A DNA stretch of 64,000 bases from NCBI RefSeq assembly GCF_910585845.1, contig NZ_CAJUHF010000001.1:1-64000 (forward strand). The letters run 5' to 3'. The notes beneath the pieces were generated by a model, which made no database searches, had not been told where the DNA came from, and was given only the letters and a program-made list of their open reading frames with translations. The stretch is from an uncultured Bacteroides sp. Lineage in GTDB: Bacteria; Bacteroidota; Bacteroidia; Bacteroidales; Bacteroidaceae. Of this stretch, positions 1 to 8,725 are shown piece by piece. Numbering within the stretch: position 1 is the first letter of the stretch; each line of letters starts with the position of its first letter. The position numbers and the translations under genes were made by a program.

Positions 1-3000
1 GTTCAAGCGTTGGGTAATATCAGCATAGAACAATTTTGGTTTATAAAAATCCTCCCAATAATTGATACTATCTTGCGTTTCAAACCACTTGTTGTTGGTT
101 TTCTTGCGAGCCTTAACCTTTTCACCATTGATTGTATAGGTCTTACCTGTCTGTTCCAGCCTTTCTTTTCCGAACGAAAGAAGATACTGTTTTACTGCTG
201 GGTACTGTTCTATGTCATAGTGACGGGACGGGAATGTTGCTATAAGGTACTTATCAGCCCACTCATACCCATACCTCTTGATGTCCCTGCCACGAAGAAT
301 CGGTCGAATAAGTTCAGCAGTATGGGAACGTTCTTCATCCGTCTGACAATTCGACAAAATTTCTTCGCGTTTTTCTGTGTTGATAATAAACGCATCATTA
401 AAGCCTGTCTTAATACCATAGTTAATTTGAATATCCCAATCCTTCAACGGTGTTCCCACCGCCTCTATTTTTCTCTTAATACTCTGCTCAATGGGCGAAA
501 GAATCACCCATGAATCAGATGAAGAGAAGTCACACTCCACGCCCTGTTGCTGCACAAAAACGCTCAAATTCTTTACGCTATCCTTGTTTTGCTTATTGGT
601 GACTGCGCACCATGTCTTGTGCTGGTTGGCAGATTTAGAAAAAAGTAGGATGTTGGTATCAACAGTCGCGCTTTCAAAAATTTTCACTCCTGCAAAGTCT
701 ATAAGCAGTTGCGGATTGGTGCTTTTAGCAAAGAAATCACGGGTTTTCTCGCCATAACCTGCACGCATCCACTTGTTGGATGTGATGTAGCAGAGGTGTC
801 CACCATCCTTTAGAAGTTGCTGACCACGCTCATAGAAAAGACAATAAATGTCACCTGTGCGTGCGAATGTCTTATATCCGCAGTCCGCATACAGTTTCGC
901 TAGCTCGCCACCGTTGTTTTGTAACTGGATATACGGTGGATTACCAATGACAATATCAAACGGATGTTCTGAAAGCCCAAACATCCATTCGGGGTCAAAG
1001 AACTTGCTCACTGCATTCTGGTCGTAAGGATTCCATGCGGCAAGTTGTATTGCATCTTCTGGTGCAAAATTATTGTCATCAGCCAAGAGCTTTGCCAACT
1101 TCTTGCGTAGTTCCTGGTCTTTCTCACGCAGTCGACGCTTGGCGGAAGCTGATTTTGCCATGAAGTGCTCATGGCGCACCTTTGCAAGCTCTTCCTTAGT
1201 AGGCTCAATCTCCGGATTTTCAAAAAGATTACGTTGTATATCTTGCTTTTTCTTAGCAATGAGAGAGTTGGCGGCGACAAACTTGGTTTCAAGGTTTGGC
1301 AATGTAGGTATTCCAAAGTTTGGTTTGGAGGCATCACGCTCACAATCTACAATGAGTGAAATAAAGAAGCGCAACTTGGTAATCTGCGCAGCTATACTCT
1401 GAATATCACTACCGTAGAGGCAGTTCTCAATAATAGCCAGTTTCTGTTCATACACGTTTGTATTAGGCTCGATGCGCTGAAGTACCTCTGCCATACGGTT
1501 GAGCAATCCCATTGGAAATGCACCTGAGCCGCAAGCTGGGTCAAGCACTTTGACAGCTTTCAACTTTTCAGCAATTGATTTATACTCTTCCACATGAGCT
1601 GCTTCATATTTGAAGTTAGGAGCAAACAATGAGCGGTTGAAGTCTGATTCTCCCAAATATGCAATCAGACTTTCATCGACCATGTACTTTACAATCTCAC
1701 GAGGTGTATAGAAAGAGCCGCTTTGATTGCGAGCAGTTTCCTTTGTCTCAGGATTGTATGCACCGAGCAGATTCTCAAATACTTTACCCAATAGTTCAGG
1801 GTCAAGTGCAACTTGTTGTTCCTCAGGCGTGTTCTCCTCAACGGTGAAGTTATACTTGTTAAGAATGGAGAAGAGACCTCGTTTCTCATCAAAGAATAAA
1901 GCATTAGGAACAACAGCACGATAGCGATAGCGACCATCTGCAAAAGTGCGGTCGTTACGACTAAAACCATCAAAGTTGTATGCTTGTTCCACACCATCAA
2001 TGGTCTTTGTCTTATCAAGGCACTCAAAGAGGCCACCGTTTAGGAACGGTACTTCTGCGAACATGTCAATCACTTGCTGCTCAGAAATAGTGAACAATTC
2101 TTCGTAGCGATAGAGTGTTTTGATGTCTCGTTTAGATGCAGTGGCAAATTTGCGTTTATTACCCTCCTCATCCTCAATTGCACGGTTGAGCGTTGCAAAG
2201 AAAAGATTTTGAAGAATAGCATTGTAGTAATTACCATTGGTAGTGCTTTTTTCATCAAAATCTTTCAGTATCGTATGAATATACTCAGGATCGAACAAAC
2301 GATTGGGCACAAGATTTTTCTGCTTGATAAACCAAACGAACATGATACGGGTTATCATGCGAATAATCTTTGTTTCTATATCTTCTCTGTCATCATCTTC
2401 AATGGAAGTGTTGTTCGGGAAAGAGATACCTGTAGCAGGGGCTATAGCCCACAGATACCAGTCGAACAGTTCACCATAGAACTGCTTGGTGAGAGCTTCC
2501 ACAGAGAACGCTGCCGTGATGTCGCTCAGTGTCTGTTTGCTGCTCTTTAAGGTTGTAAACTGGTCGATAGCAGTACGGCATCCACGTCCTTTTCCCAATA
2601 GATAAGTGTAGCGCATGGTGTCGGTAGATACTTTCTCGTATTCACCCTGCTTGTTGAATCCCCATGTTTCACTGACATAAGAGAAACGCAATACACTTTC
2701 GTCTTTACGGTAGCCAAAGACGAAAGCGCCGGCATAACCCATATTGCGCCAGTCGGAAGTGAGCATATCGCGAATACCACGACGGTTACGCTCAATATCT
2801 ACTTTGTCGTTGAGTTCTACCTCATAGACGGCTATAGTTTCACCGTCTGAGAGAGAAATTTTACCCAAACTTAGTGCCTCTTTTGCCAGACGGCTATTCA
2901 CTTTTATTGATATTGGAGTGCGCCAAAACTGTACTTTGTTGTGAAAGATGTCGTAAAGCAACTTTTGCCATGCTTCACGATTATATCTTGTCTCGATAAC

Positions 3001-3015
3001 TTCTTTGTAATCCAT
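1..3015 (-). CDS. Eco57I-like N6-adenine DNA methylase, C-terminus cut by window edge
   Basis: The frame opens at ATG 3015 and stays open to base 1 (1005 codons), so the stop lies outside the window. Residues 491-498 read LDPACGSG, the AdoMet-binding motif I, and residues 692-695 read NPPY, the catalytic motif of N6-adenine methylases, followed by IQLQ. The wide gap between the motifs, the long N-terminal region and a trailing TaqI-like specificity region fit class IIG/Eco57I or PglX-like enzymes. It overlaps the end of the upstream helicase gene by 35 bp, so the two are translationally coupled. Inferred role: modification arm of a restriction or phage-defence system. Known relatives with this size may also carry a nuclease, but I see no PD-(D/E)xK motif that I would defend. 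Confidence 0.88.
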   Translation of the reverse strand, partial: MDYKEVIETRYNREAWQKLLYDIFHNKVQFWRTPISIKVNSRLAKEALSLGKISLSDGETIAVYEVELNDKVDIERNRRGIRDMLTSDWRNMGYAGAFVFGYRKDESVLRFSYVSETWGFNKQGEYEKVSTDTMRYTYLLGKGRGCRTAIDQFTTLKSSKQTLSDITAAFSVEALTKQFYGELFDWYLWAIAPATGISFPNNTSIEDDDREDIETKIIRMITRIMFVWFIKQKNLVPNRLFDPEYIHTILKDFDEKSTTNGNYYNAILQNLFFATLNRAIEDEEGNKRKFATASKRDIKTLYRYEELFTISEQQVIDMFAEVPFLNGGLFECLDKTKTIDGVEQAYNFDGFSRNDRTFADGRYRYRAVVPNALFFDEKRGLFSILNKYNFTVEENTPEEQQVALDPELLGKVFENLLGAYNPETKETARNQSGSFYTPREIVKYMVDESLIAYLGESDFNRSLFAPNFKYEAAHVEEYKSIAEKLKAVKVLDPACGSGAFPMGLLNRMAEVLQRIEPNTNVYEQKLAIIENCLYGSDIQSIAAQITKLRFFISLIVDCERDASKPNFGIPTLPNLETKFVAANSLIAKKKQDIQRNLFENPEIEPTKEELAKVRHEHFMAKSASAKRRLREKDQELRKKLAKLLADDNNFAPEDAIQLAAWNPYDQNAVSKFFDPEWMFGLSEHPFDIVIGNPPYIQLQNNGGELAKLYADCGYKTFARTGDIYCLFYERGQQLLKDGGHLCYITSNKWMRAGYGEKTRDFFAKSTNPQLLIDFAGVKIFESATVDTNILLFSKSANQHKTWCAVTNKQNKDSVKNLSVFVQQQGVECDFSSSDSWVILSPIEQSIKRKIEAVGTPLKDWDIQINYGIKTGFNDAFIINTEKREEILSNCQTDEERSHTAELIRPILRGRDIKRYGYEWADKYLIATFPSRHYDIEQYPAVKQYLLSFGKERLEQTGKTYTINGEKVKARKKTNNKWFETQDSINYWEDFYKPKLFYADITQRLN

Positions 3016-6000
3016 ATAAGTTTGCTTCTTTAAATGATTCAGATAATATGATTTCGGCTTCCGATTCTATCTGTTTCAGCATTTCTGCCTCTGCCATGTA
3101 GTATGGGGCATATTTATTTGCCATCTGTATAATCTCGTTCAAGGCTTCATCGTGTGTCATGCGTGCTTTGCCACTAACACGGCGTAGGTCTTTCTGAATT
3201 CGTTGTAAACGCTTGGAGATGTAAGTGATAACTCCGCGTTCTGCAAGTGTTTTCAGTTGAGCGACTTTCAGATACAATTCGCTGTCGTCAATCTCACGCA
3301 TGAAATTAGAGAGCAGGTTAAGTGCGGTACTGACCTGTGCGCCACGACTTGAAGGATCGTCTTGACCAAATTCTTGATTTTTGATTTCTTCCTCTTGTAT
3401 GGTGTGGAACTTGCGCAACGCTTTCTCAACATGGTTGTGGTGTTGCTCTATGCGTTCCACAGCCAGCTCTTCAGGTGTAGCCTTGAAGTATTTCAATGCG
3501 TCAAGCACAGAAAGTTCTTTCGCATTCTCTGATACGAGGAAGAACACTTTACGGAAGTTGGTTTTTAAAAACACGAGAGTATCGCCGGACAAAGTTACAC
3601 CGTTAACTGCACGTGACGCACGGCCTGTACGACTACGAAGTGACAGTTTAGCTATTCGGTTATACTCACGGCGATTGGTCTTATACAATGTGCGTAGTTC
3701 TTCATAATAAGGCAACTCTTGGTTAAGGTCTTTCTTTTGCTCTTTCATCGCCTCATCAAAGAGCTTGCTCAGGTTGCGGTCTATCACCTCGTTTTGTGAG
3801 TAAATCTGATTATCCTCTCCAAATGTAGAGTGGAATGTCTGGATTTTACTTAGGACAATCTGATTAAGATTGATCTCCCTGTTACCCTGACGTGATGGGT
3901 AAAACACGTAGTTATAAATGTTTTTCGATGCAGAACCGATACGGTTCACACGTCCAATGCGTTGCATCAGTCGTGTAGAGTTCCATGGCGTATCATAGTT
4001 GACTATTACATTTGAGCGGTGCAAGTTGATGCCCTCTGCTAGTACGTCCGTGGTAAGGATGATATTGTAGTCGTTGAGCTTGTTCTTGAAGTTGGCATCA
4101 AAGTTCTCTCGAATGGTCTTGAAGAGGTTGCTGCGATTCTTAGCAGAGATAACCAATACGTCTTTGCGGTTAATGCGTTTCGCAAGATACTCTACGGTAT
4201 CTACAGACTCTGAGAACACAACAAGTTTTTGCTCGGGATTACGCTCAACCTTGAATAACTCATGTTTCAACAGTTCATTGAACTTGGCAAACTTTGAATC
4301 ATCAGCATCTGTCACAATCGACCAGTCTATGTACATTTGTTCAAGAATCTCCTGGTCTGCTCGAAGCAGATCAATGAATTCTGGGCGGAAATCATTTGCC
4401 GTAAACTTTGCATTCTTCGGGTTGTCCTGCGCCTTTGCATTCAGTTTTTCCTCAATTTCTTCCTCGCTCCATCCTGCTGCCAACAAGTTGTTGATATCAA
4501 GGTCTGGAGCAACGAACACCTTATTGTTGTTGAACATGTCAATCATGTTCTGATTGGCAATCTTGAAGTTCTCAATAGAAACTTGGAACGCATGGAAACT
4601 GCTTTCCAGACGCTTTACCAGTCCATTCTTACGAATTCCAGCCAAAGAGCGGCTGATGGTTTCTGCATTGTCATATAAACCATTTGCTGCTTCAGGCTTC
4701 AAATAAGCAATAGCTTGATAACGAGCATAACTCAGTTCCTTTGTCAGCGTGAGCATAGCTTTCTCAAACAAATCTGCCAAATGTTCGTTCAGTTCATAAC
4801 GACTTTCTATTGGACGCTCCACCTTTGGGAAGCCATTCACATCTTTGTTGTAGCGTGGCACACTTTCGATGTCGGTACGGGTACGACGAACAGACAGAGG
4901 CTTTATGATGCGGTCACGCACTTGTTCTGCCAGTTTCTTGAATTTGGTCAAATCAAACTCTGGCTCATTACGAAATCGCTTGAACTCCTTGATGAGCGGA
5001 CTAAAAAATGCCGTAAGATTAGCCACCCCATCAATGGTACAGTGTCGTGGGTCCTGAAAAAGGAGAATCTCATTGTAAATGTCAGCTGGTGAGTTATTCA
5101 TAGGAGTTGCCGAAATAAGCATCACCTTTTTTTTATAGCCCTCGATATGACCTTGGTTGATGCGTGGCATCTTGCAGATTTCTTGCAACTGCTCGAAAGC
5201 GTTTGTTGTGTGAGAGCGAAACTTGTGTGCCTCGTCTACAAGGACTAGGTCGTATTCGTCCGCGTTCCAATAGTCATAGTTGTCTTCATCAAGCACTTTG
5301 TTCAAACTGCCATTGGTAATGAACTTGGTGTACTTGTCAATACCAAAGTCTTTGAAGGTTGTTTTCCAGTTTTGCTCAACAGCTGGAGGATACACGACAA
5401 GAATTTTTGTATTATCCCTGCCATTTTCCAAAAGAAATTTCTTTGCAATCATGGTGGCAATAACCGTTTTCCCTAGACCAACAACATCAGCGAGAAAAAA
5501 ACCGTCATATCGCAGAAGTTTTTGATAACCTTCTATTACAGCATCCATTTGATAATCGTATTTCGTATACCCATCAGGAACATCCACAGCATTTTCGTTG
5601 TCAGACTCCATGACTCGGTCAGAAAAGTATTCCATCAACATCTTTATATAGAGATCGTATGGAGAAACATCCCCTTTGAGATAGGTACGCTCAATACTTG
5701 TTTTAAGTTCTTCTGCTGTAATCTCGCACCCCTCTGCCTCTTTCCAAAGTTCTTCAAACTCATCCTTGGCAAATTTCACATCGTCATATTGAGCCATTTT
5801 GACATTAAACTCATATTGCTTGTCGGTTGTAATACCCAAACCGTTCCCGGAGAGATTGCTTGATCCCGTAATAAGCATACCTTGTGTGTATTGGTTAAAG
5901 CCATCGGGATAGAGTACGTACATCTTTGCATGGATTTTCTTGGATGGATGGGCACGAAGTTCCAATTTCCCGTCTAACAAATCCTTGACCATTTGGAATA

Positions 6001-6349
6001 TACCGTCTTCTACTTCCTTTTTGTATCCGGAATTTTCTATGTCTCGACGTATTTGTCGTAAGCAGTCCTCCTTTACTTCTTCCTCTGCACCAAAAAACAT
6101 TTTTCCTTGGCGTACAGCTTCAACAATATATTTATCCACGTCAATACCAATTAGGACACGGGCCTTATTGATGTTGTCCAAAAATGGGCGCAAAGAAAAA
6201 TAGCCTGATGCTCGGAGGAATCCAACCATAGCATCAAGGTTCTTTATTGAAGGATTGTTGCTGAGTACTCCCTCAAATTCACGCATCAGCGTGTTACCAT
6301 TCTTGTTGGTAAATATATGTGAGTTTGTTTGAATGAGTGATTCGTTCAT
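2981..6349 (-). CDS. SNF2-family helicase with N-terminal PLD-like nuclease domain
   Basis: The product has 1122 residues. The N-terminal domain has a phospholipase-D half motif: H140-A-K142, then TGSSNLSGNG about 20 residues on. This is the single-HKD arrangement of nucleases that act as dimers. A superfamily 2 motor follows, with Walker A VGLGKT around 290-295 and DEAH at 372-375. Further on is a C-terminal helicase lobe with EGINLHRS and a QRIGRVNRIGS arginine-finger motif. The start ATG overlaps the stop of the upstream ATPase gene (ATGA), and its 3' end overlaps the methylase start. The fusion suggests a DNA translocase that carries its own nuclease, as in DISARM DrmC/DrmD-like or helicase-methylase-ATPase systems. 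The defence role is an inference from neighbours. Confidence 0.9.
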   Translation of the reverse strand: MNESLIQTNSHIFTNKNGNTLMREFEGVLSNNPSIKNLDAMVGFLRASGYFSLRPFLDNINKARVLIGIDVDKYIVEAVRQGKMFFGAEEEVKEDCLRQIRRDIENSGYKKEVEDGIFQMVKDLLDGKLELRAHPSKKIHAKMYVLYPDGFNQYTQGMLITGSSNLSGNGLGITTDKQYEFNVKMAQYDDVKFAKDEFEELWKEAEGCEITAEELKTSIERTYLKGDVSPYDLYIKMLMEYFSDRVMESDNENAVDVPDGYTKYDYQMDAVIEGYQKLLRYDGFFLADVVGLGKTVIATMIAKKFLLENGRDNTKILVVYPPAVEQNWKTTFKDFGIDKYTKFITNGSLNKVLDEDNYDYWNADEYDLVLVDEAHKFRSHTTNAFEQLQEICKMPRINQGHIEGYKKKVMLISATPMNNSPADIYNEILLFQDPRHCTIDGVANLTAFFSPLIKEFKRFRNEPEFDLTKFKKLAEQVRDRIIKPLSVRRTRTDIESVPRYNKDVNGFPKVERPIESRYELNEHLADLFEKAMLTLTKELSYARYQAIAYLKPEAANGLYDNAETISRSLAGIRKNGLVKRLESSFHAFQVSIENFKIANQNMIDMFNNNKVFVAPDLDINNLLAAGWSEEEIEEKLNAKAQDNPKNAKFTANDFRPEFIDLLRADQEILEQMYIDWSIVTDADDSKFAKFNELLKHELFKVERNPEQKLVVFSESVDTVEYLAKRINRKDVLVISAKNRSNLFKTIRENFDANFKNKLNDYNIILTTDVLAEGINLHRSNVIVNYDTPWNSTRLMQRIGRVNRIGSASKNIYNYVFYPSRQGNREINLNQIVLSKIQTFHSTFGEDNQIYSQNEVIDRNLSKLFDEAMKEQKKDLNQELPYYEELRTLYKTNRREYNRIAKLSLRSRTGRASRAVNGVTLSGDTLVFLKTNFRKVFFLVSENAKELSVLDALKYFKATPEELAVERIEQHHNHVEKALRKFHTIQEEEIKNQEFGQDDPSSRGAQVSTALNLLSNFMREIDDSELYLKVAQLKTLAERGVITYISKRLQRIQKDLRRVSGKARMTHDEALNEIIQMANKYAPYYMAEAEMLKQIESEAEIILSESFKEANLYGLQRSYRDKI

Positions 6350-7992
6350 TTCTTGTGCCTCCTATATTTTTGGTTACTCGCATTAGGATGTTCTGGATTG
6401 GTCATTTCAAGATAGCCTGCCTCTACAAGCGACATTATATATGTTTGTCTATTCTTGCTATGATTTGTTACTCCTATTCTATCAAGAATTTCCTTGCTGC
6501 TGCGTGGCACACTACAGAAATTTACAATGTCTTTTTGCTTATTTGTTATTTTAGGACGCTTGGTGTCTAAGTAGTCATTGAGAGTTTCAGAGTTAGTGTC
6601 TAAGTCTGTGTTGGAGTGTCCAAGTCCTGTGTCAGGGTTGGTGTCTAAGTGTCTAAGTCCGGTGTCTAAGTTGGTGTCATAGCGTCCAAGTTTAGTGTCT
6701 AAGTTGCCATTAACTTGGTTACTTTTATTGCTAGCTTGGTTACTTTTTTCGCTAACTTGGTTACCTACTGGCCTATTTATAGTAATCACGAACTCATTTG
6801 TCCTATCGTTATTGGTGAACGAGACATTCATATCCTCAGACAAGGCACGAAGCATACCACTACCTGCTCCTGTGTAGGGGAGCAAATGGATGGCATTTGT
6901 GAAGAGGAACATATTGCGTGGCATGGAGGTTCCCACAACAATATCATCCACGGTAAGCCCATTTGGAAGAGTTCCGGGACTATGTATCTCCACCCTGTCG
7001 TCAAAAATGAAGATGCGAATAGGGGCTGTCGCATTCAGCGAGCGATGCACTAAAGCATTTACGGTGAACTCAACAAGGCTGATGTATGGAATCTCCAATA
7101 CACCTTGCGAGTTAAATTCATCCCCAACCTGTATATGGCGTAAGTTTCGGGTGAAGAAATCCATAATAGTCTCAAACTGATGAAGCAGATTGCCTTCAAT
7201 GTCGGCATCATTCACTTTATCACGAAATTGTGTACCGCCGAGATTGTTGCCAACGAAGCAGATACACTTTGCTGTCATTACCGGAAGCCAACGCTGGGTA
7301 TACTTGCCAAACAATAACATTGCGGCCATTGTGATTTTTCCATCATAACGAATGAAGCGTAGGTTACGCAGCAGTTTCTCTCCATCGTGGCCGCTGGCAA
7401 TAGCGGAGCAGACAGTATCCAAAGAGGCTTCGCGTAAAGCATCGCCCACGAGCCCTTTTCTCACTAATACTTTTTCAAACTTGTTGCTTAGGAAGGTTTT
7501 GATGGTATTCTCGTCCAAGTCCTTAATCGTAGCATCCCGAACCCCTGCTTCATCAGGCGAGAAACTGCCGCAGTCGGTCATCATCTCGGCAAGTTCGACA
7601 TTATCGAACACCTTGCGCTTGTCGGCACCGTTCTTCACCCACACAATACCCCGATTGTCATGGTAAGGTTTATTCACCCCTTCTTTAATATGAGCCAAGA
7701 CAAGACTTCCGCCATCTACTGAAATGGTTTCCACGTCCACAAGGATGGCAGGGACAACATTCTCTGATGCGATATTGCCAAGTGTATTCGTGGTTTCCTG
7801 CACTTCCAAATACGACAACGGATTGATGCTGCCAGTTTTGTCCTTCACGCCAACAACCAATGTGCCACCACGTGCATTGCTGAATGCCACCAGTTCACAA
7901 CCGATGTCATAATTATCAAGGAGCCGCTCTTTGAACTGCACCTTACTAACCTCACCTGACTTTATCTGTTGAATAATATCTATTTCCTTCAT
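6346..7992 (-). CDS. AlbA_2 / GHKL-type ATP-binding protein with repeat linker
   Basis: The product has 548 residues. The first 200 match the AlbA_2 (Schlafen-like, formerly AAA_4) fold, including the FKE...ELVAFSNARGGTLVVGV segment. Residues about 270-400 carry a RecG-related HATPase_c_4 region with LVEFTVNALVHRS and a GSGMLR stretch. Residues about 415-470 are a low-complexity linker of repeated SNQ and D-T-N/K-L-D-T units. A winged-helix-like C-terminus follows. Such proteins are usually annotated as 'ATP-binding protein' or putative transcriptional regulator, and also occur as the ATPase of defence loci. It overlaps both neighbours by 4 bp. Whether it regulates the operon or acts as its effector cannot be told from sequence. 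Confidence 0.85.
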   Translation of the reverse strand: MKEIDIIQQIKSGEVSKVQFKERLLDNYDIGCELVAFSNARGGTLVVGVKDKTGSINPLSYLEVQETTNTLGNIASENVVPAILVDVETISVDGGSLVLAHIKEGVNKPYHDNRGIVWVKNGADKRKVFDNVELAEMMTDCGSFSPDEAGVRDATIKDLDENTIKTFLSNKFEKVLVRKGLVGDALREASLDTVCSAIASGHDGEKLLRNLRFIRYDGKITMAAMLLFGKYTQRWLPVMTAKCICFVGNNLGGTQFRDKVNDADIEGNLLHQFETIMDFFTRNLRHIQVGDEFNSQGVLEIPYISLVEFTVNALVHRSLNATAPIRIFIFDDRVEIHSPGTLPNGLTVDDIVVGTSMPRNMFLFTNAIHLLPYTGAGSGMLRALSEDMNVSFTNNDRTNEFVITINRPVGNQVSEKSNQASNKSNQVNGNLDTKLGRYDTNLDTGLRHLDTNPDTGLGHSNTDLDTNSETLNDYLDTKRPKITNKQKDIVNFCSVPRSSKEILDRIGVTNHSKNRQTYIMSLVEAGYLEMTNPEHPNASNQKYRRHKK

Positions 7993-8213
7993 TTCTTCAA
8001 ATGTTTTTGGTTGAGCAGTCTACCTGCATCAATATTCAAAGCCTCTGCTATACGTAGGAGGTTTCTTGCGTCAGGCTGCATGGTATTCGTCACCCATTTG
8101 GAGACAGTAGCCCGATCTTTTCCTAATTGTTCTGCCAGCCACTTACTGCTTTTTTGTTCTTCGGCAAGCACTATCTTCAGCCTGTTAATCATTTCTTTTT
8201 CCATAAAAGACAT
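7989..8213 (-). CDS. Small Xre-family regulator of the defence operon
   Basis: The product has 74 residues and is nearly all helix-turn-helix: LAEQLGKDRATVSKWV is the recognition region, followed by QPDARNLLRIAEALNI, as in Xre/Cro proteins. It is the first gene of the minus-strand operon and its stop overlaps the next start (ATGA). A second ATG three codons in could also serve. The expected role is autoregulation of the operon, an inference from family and position. A weak -7-like box (TATCTTTA, minus strand) lies at about 8224-8231. Confidence 0.88.
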   Translation of the reverse strand: MSFMEKEMINRLKIVLAEEQKSSKWLAEQLGKDRATVSKWVTNTMQPDARNLLRIAEALNIDAGRLLNQKHLKK

Positions 8214-8553
8214 TCTTTTCGGTGTAAAGATACAAATAAACCCTGAGAATCAAGATGAAATACATCAAAAAAGAGCATCTTATTATAAATAATTGGCAAT
8301 AACATCAATCTTATTTCTTGTTTATAGCAGAATATATGGAAAGGATGGGATTCTATATCTCCCATTCAAATGAGGCAATAACAATATCCACTTTTCTTCA
8401 CTCCCTCTCTCAATTCTGCGTAAACAATGCGTAAACAAACGGTTTCAGTTAGGGGTATTTAATGAGTCTTATAGAGGATAGCGAATTTTGCAACTAACTG
8501 ATATTCAATCAAGATTGGTTAAGCGAGCTATCGCAGAATATCACATTATCGTT
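8214..8553. other. Intergenic region between defence operon and tRNA fragment
   Basis: No coding frame is supported here. It should hold the minus-strand promoter of the four-gene operon, but I find only a weak -7 match at 8224-8231. The tandem words GCGTAAACAATGCGTAAACA at about 8421-8440 are the only repeat noticed. Confidence 0.4.
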
Positions 8554-8595
8554 CTCATAATCTGGAGGTCCCTGGTTCAAGCCCAGGCTGGTCCA
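8554..8595 (+). other. 3' half of a CAT-anticodon tRNA: probable att site
   Basis: The sequence runs from a CTCATAA anticodon loop through the 3' anticodon strand TCTGG, a perfect T arm (CCTGG, loop TTCAAGC, CCAGG) and the acceptor strand CTGGTCC plus A. Upstream there is no matching 5' half: the required CCAGA strand is absent. A 3' half beginning in the anticodon loop is what tyrosine-recombinase elements leave at their distal junction. Orientation implies that the intact gene, probably tRNA-Ile2 or tRNA-Met, lies to the left, outside the window. Confidence 0.75.
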
Positions 8596-8600
8596 CCGAT

Positions 8601-8634
8601 AAACTCCTGTAAGTTAAAGGCTTATGGGAGTTTT
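8601..8634 (+). terminator. tRNA-type terminator after the tRNA fragment
   Basis: AAACTCC pairs with GGAGTTT, and the inner GTAAG pairs with CTTAT. A TTTTCTTTTT run follows. It lies 6 bp past the tRNA 3' half, so it is probably the original terminator of that tRNA gene. Confidence 0.7.
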
Positions 8635-8725
8635 CTTTTTATCATCAGTTTATGAATGTTGACAGAAATTCATCTGAAATCAGCTAATGTTGGTCTATTG
8701 TTGTTCCCTAATTATTTGAGATAAC

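Noticed and set aside
1008..2795. Several short minus-strand frames inside the methylase region, which might suggest a broken gene
   Set aside because: They lie in another frame. The frame from ATG 3015 stays open to base 1, and motifs DPACGSG, LWAIAPATGISF and NPPY are all in that one frame, so the gene is intact as far as seen.
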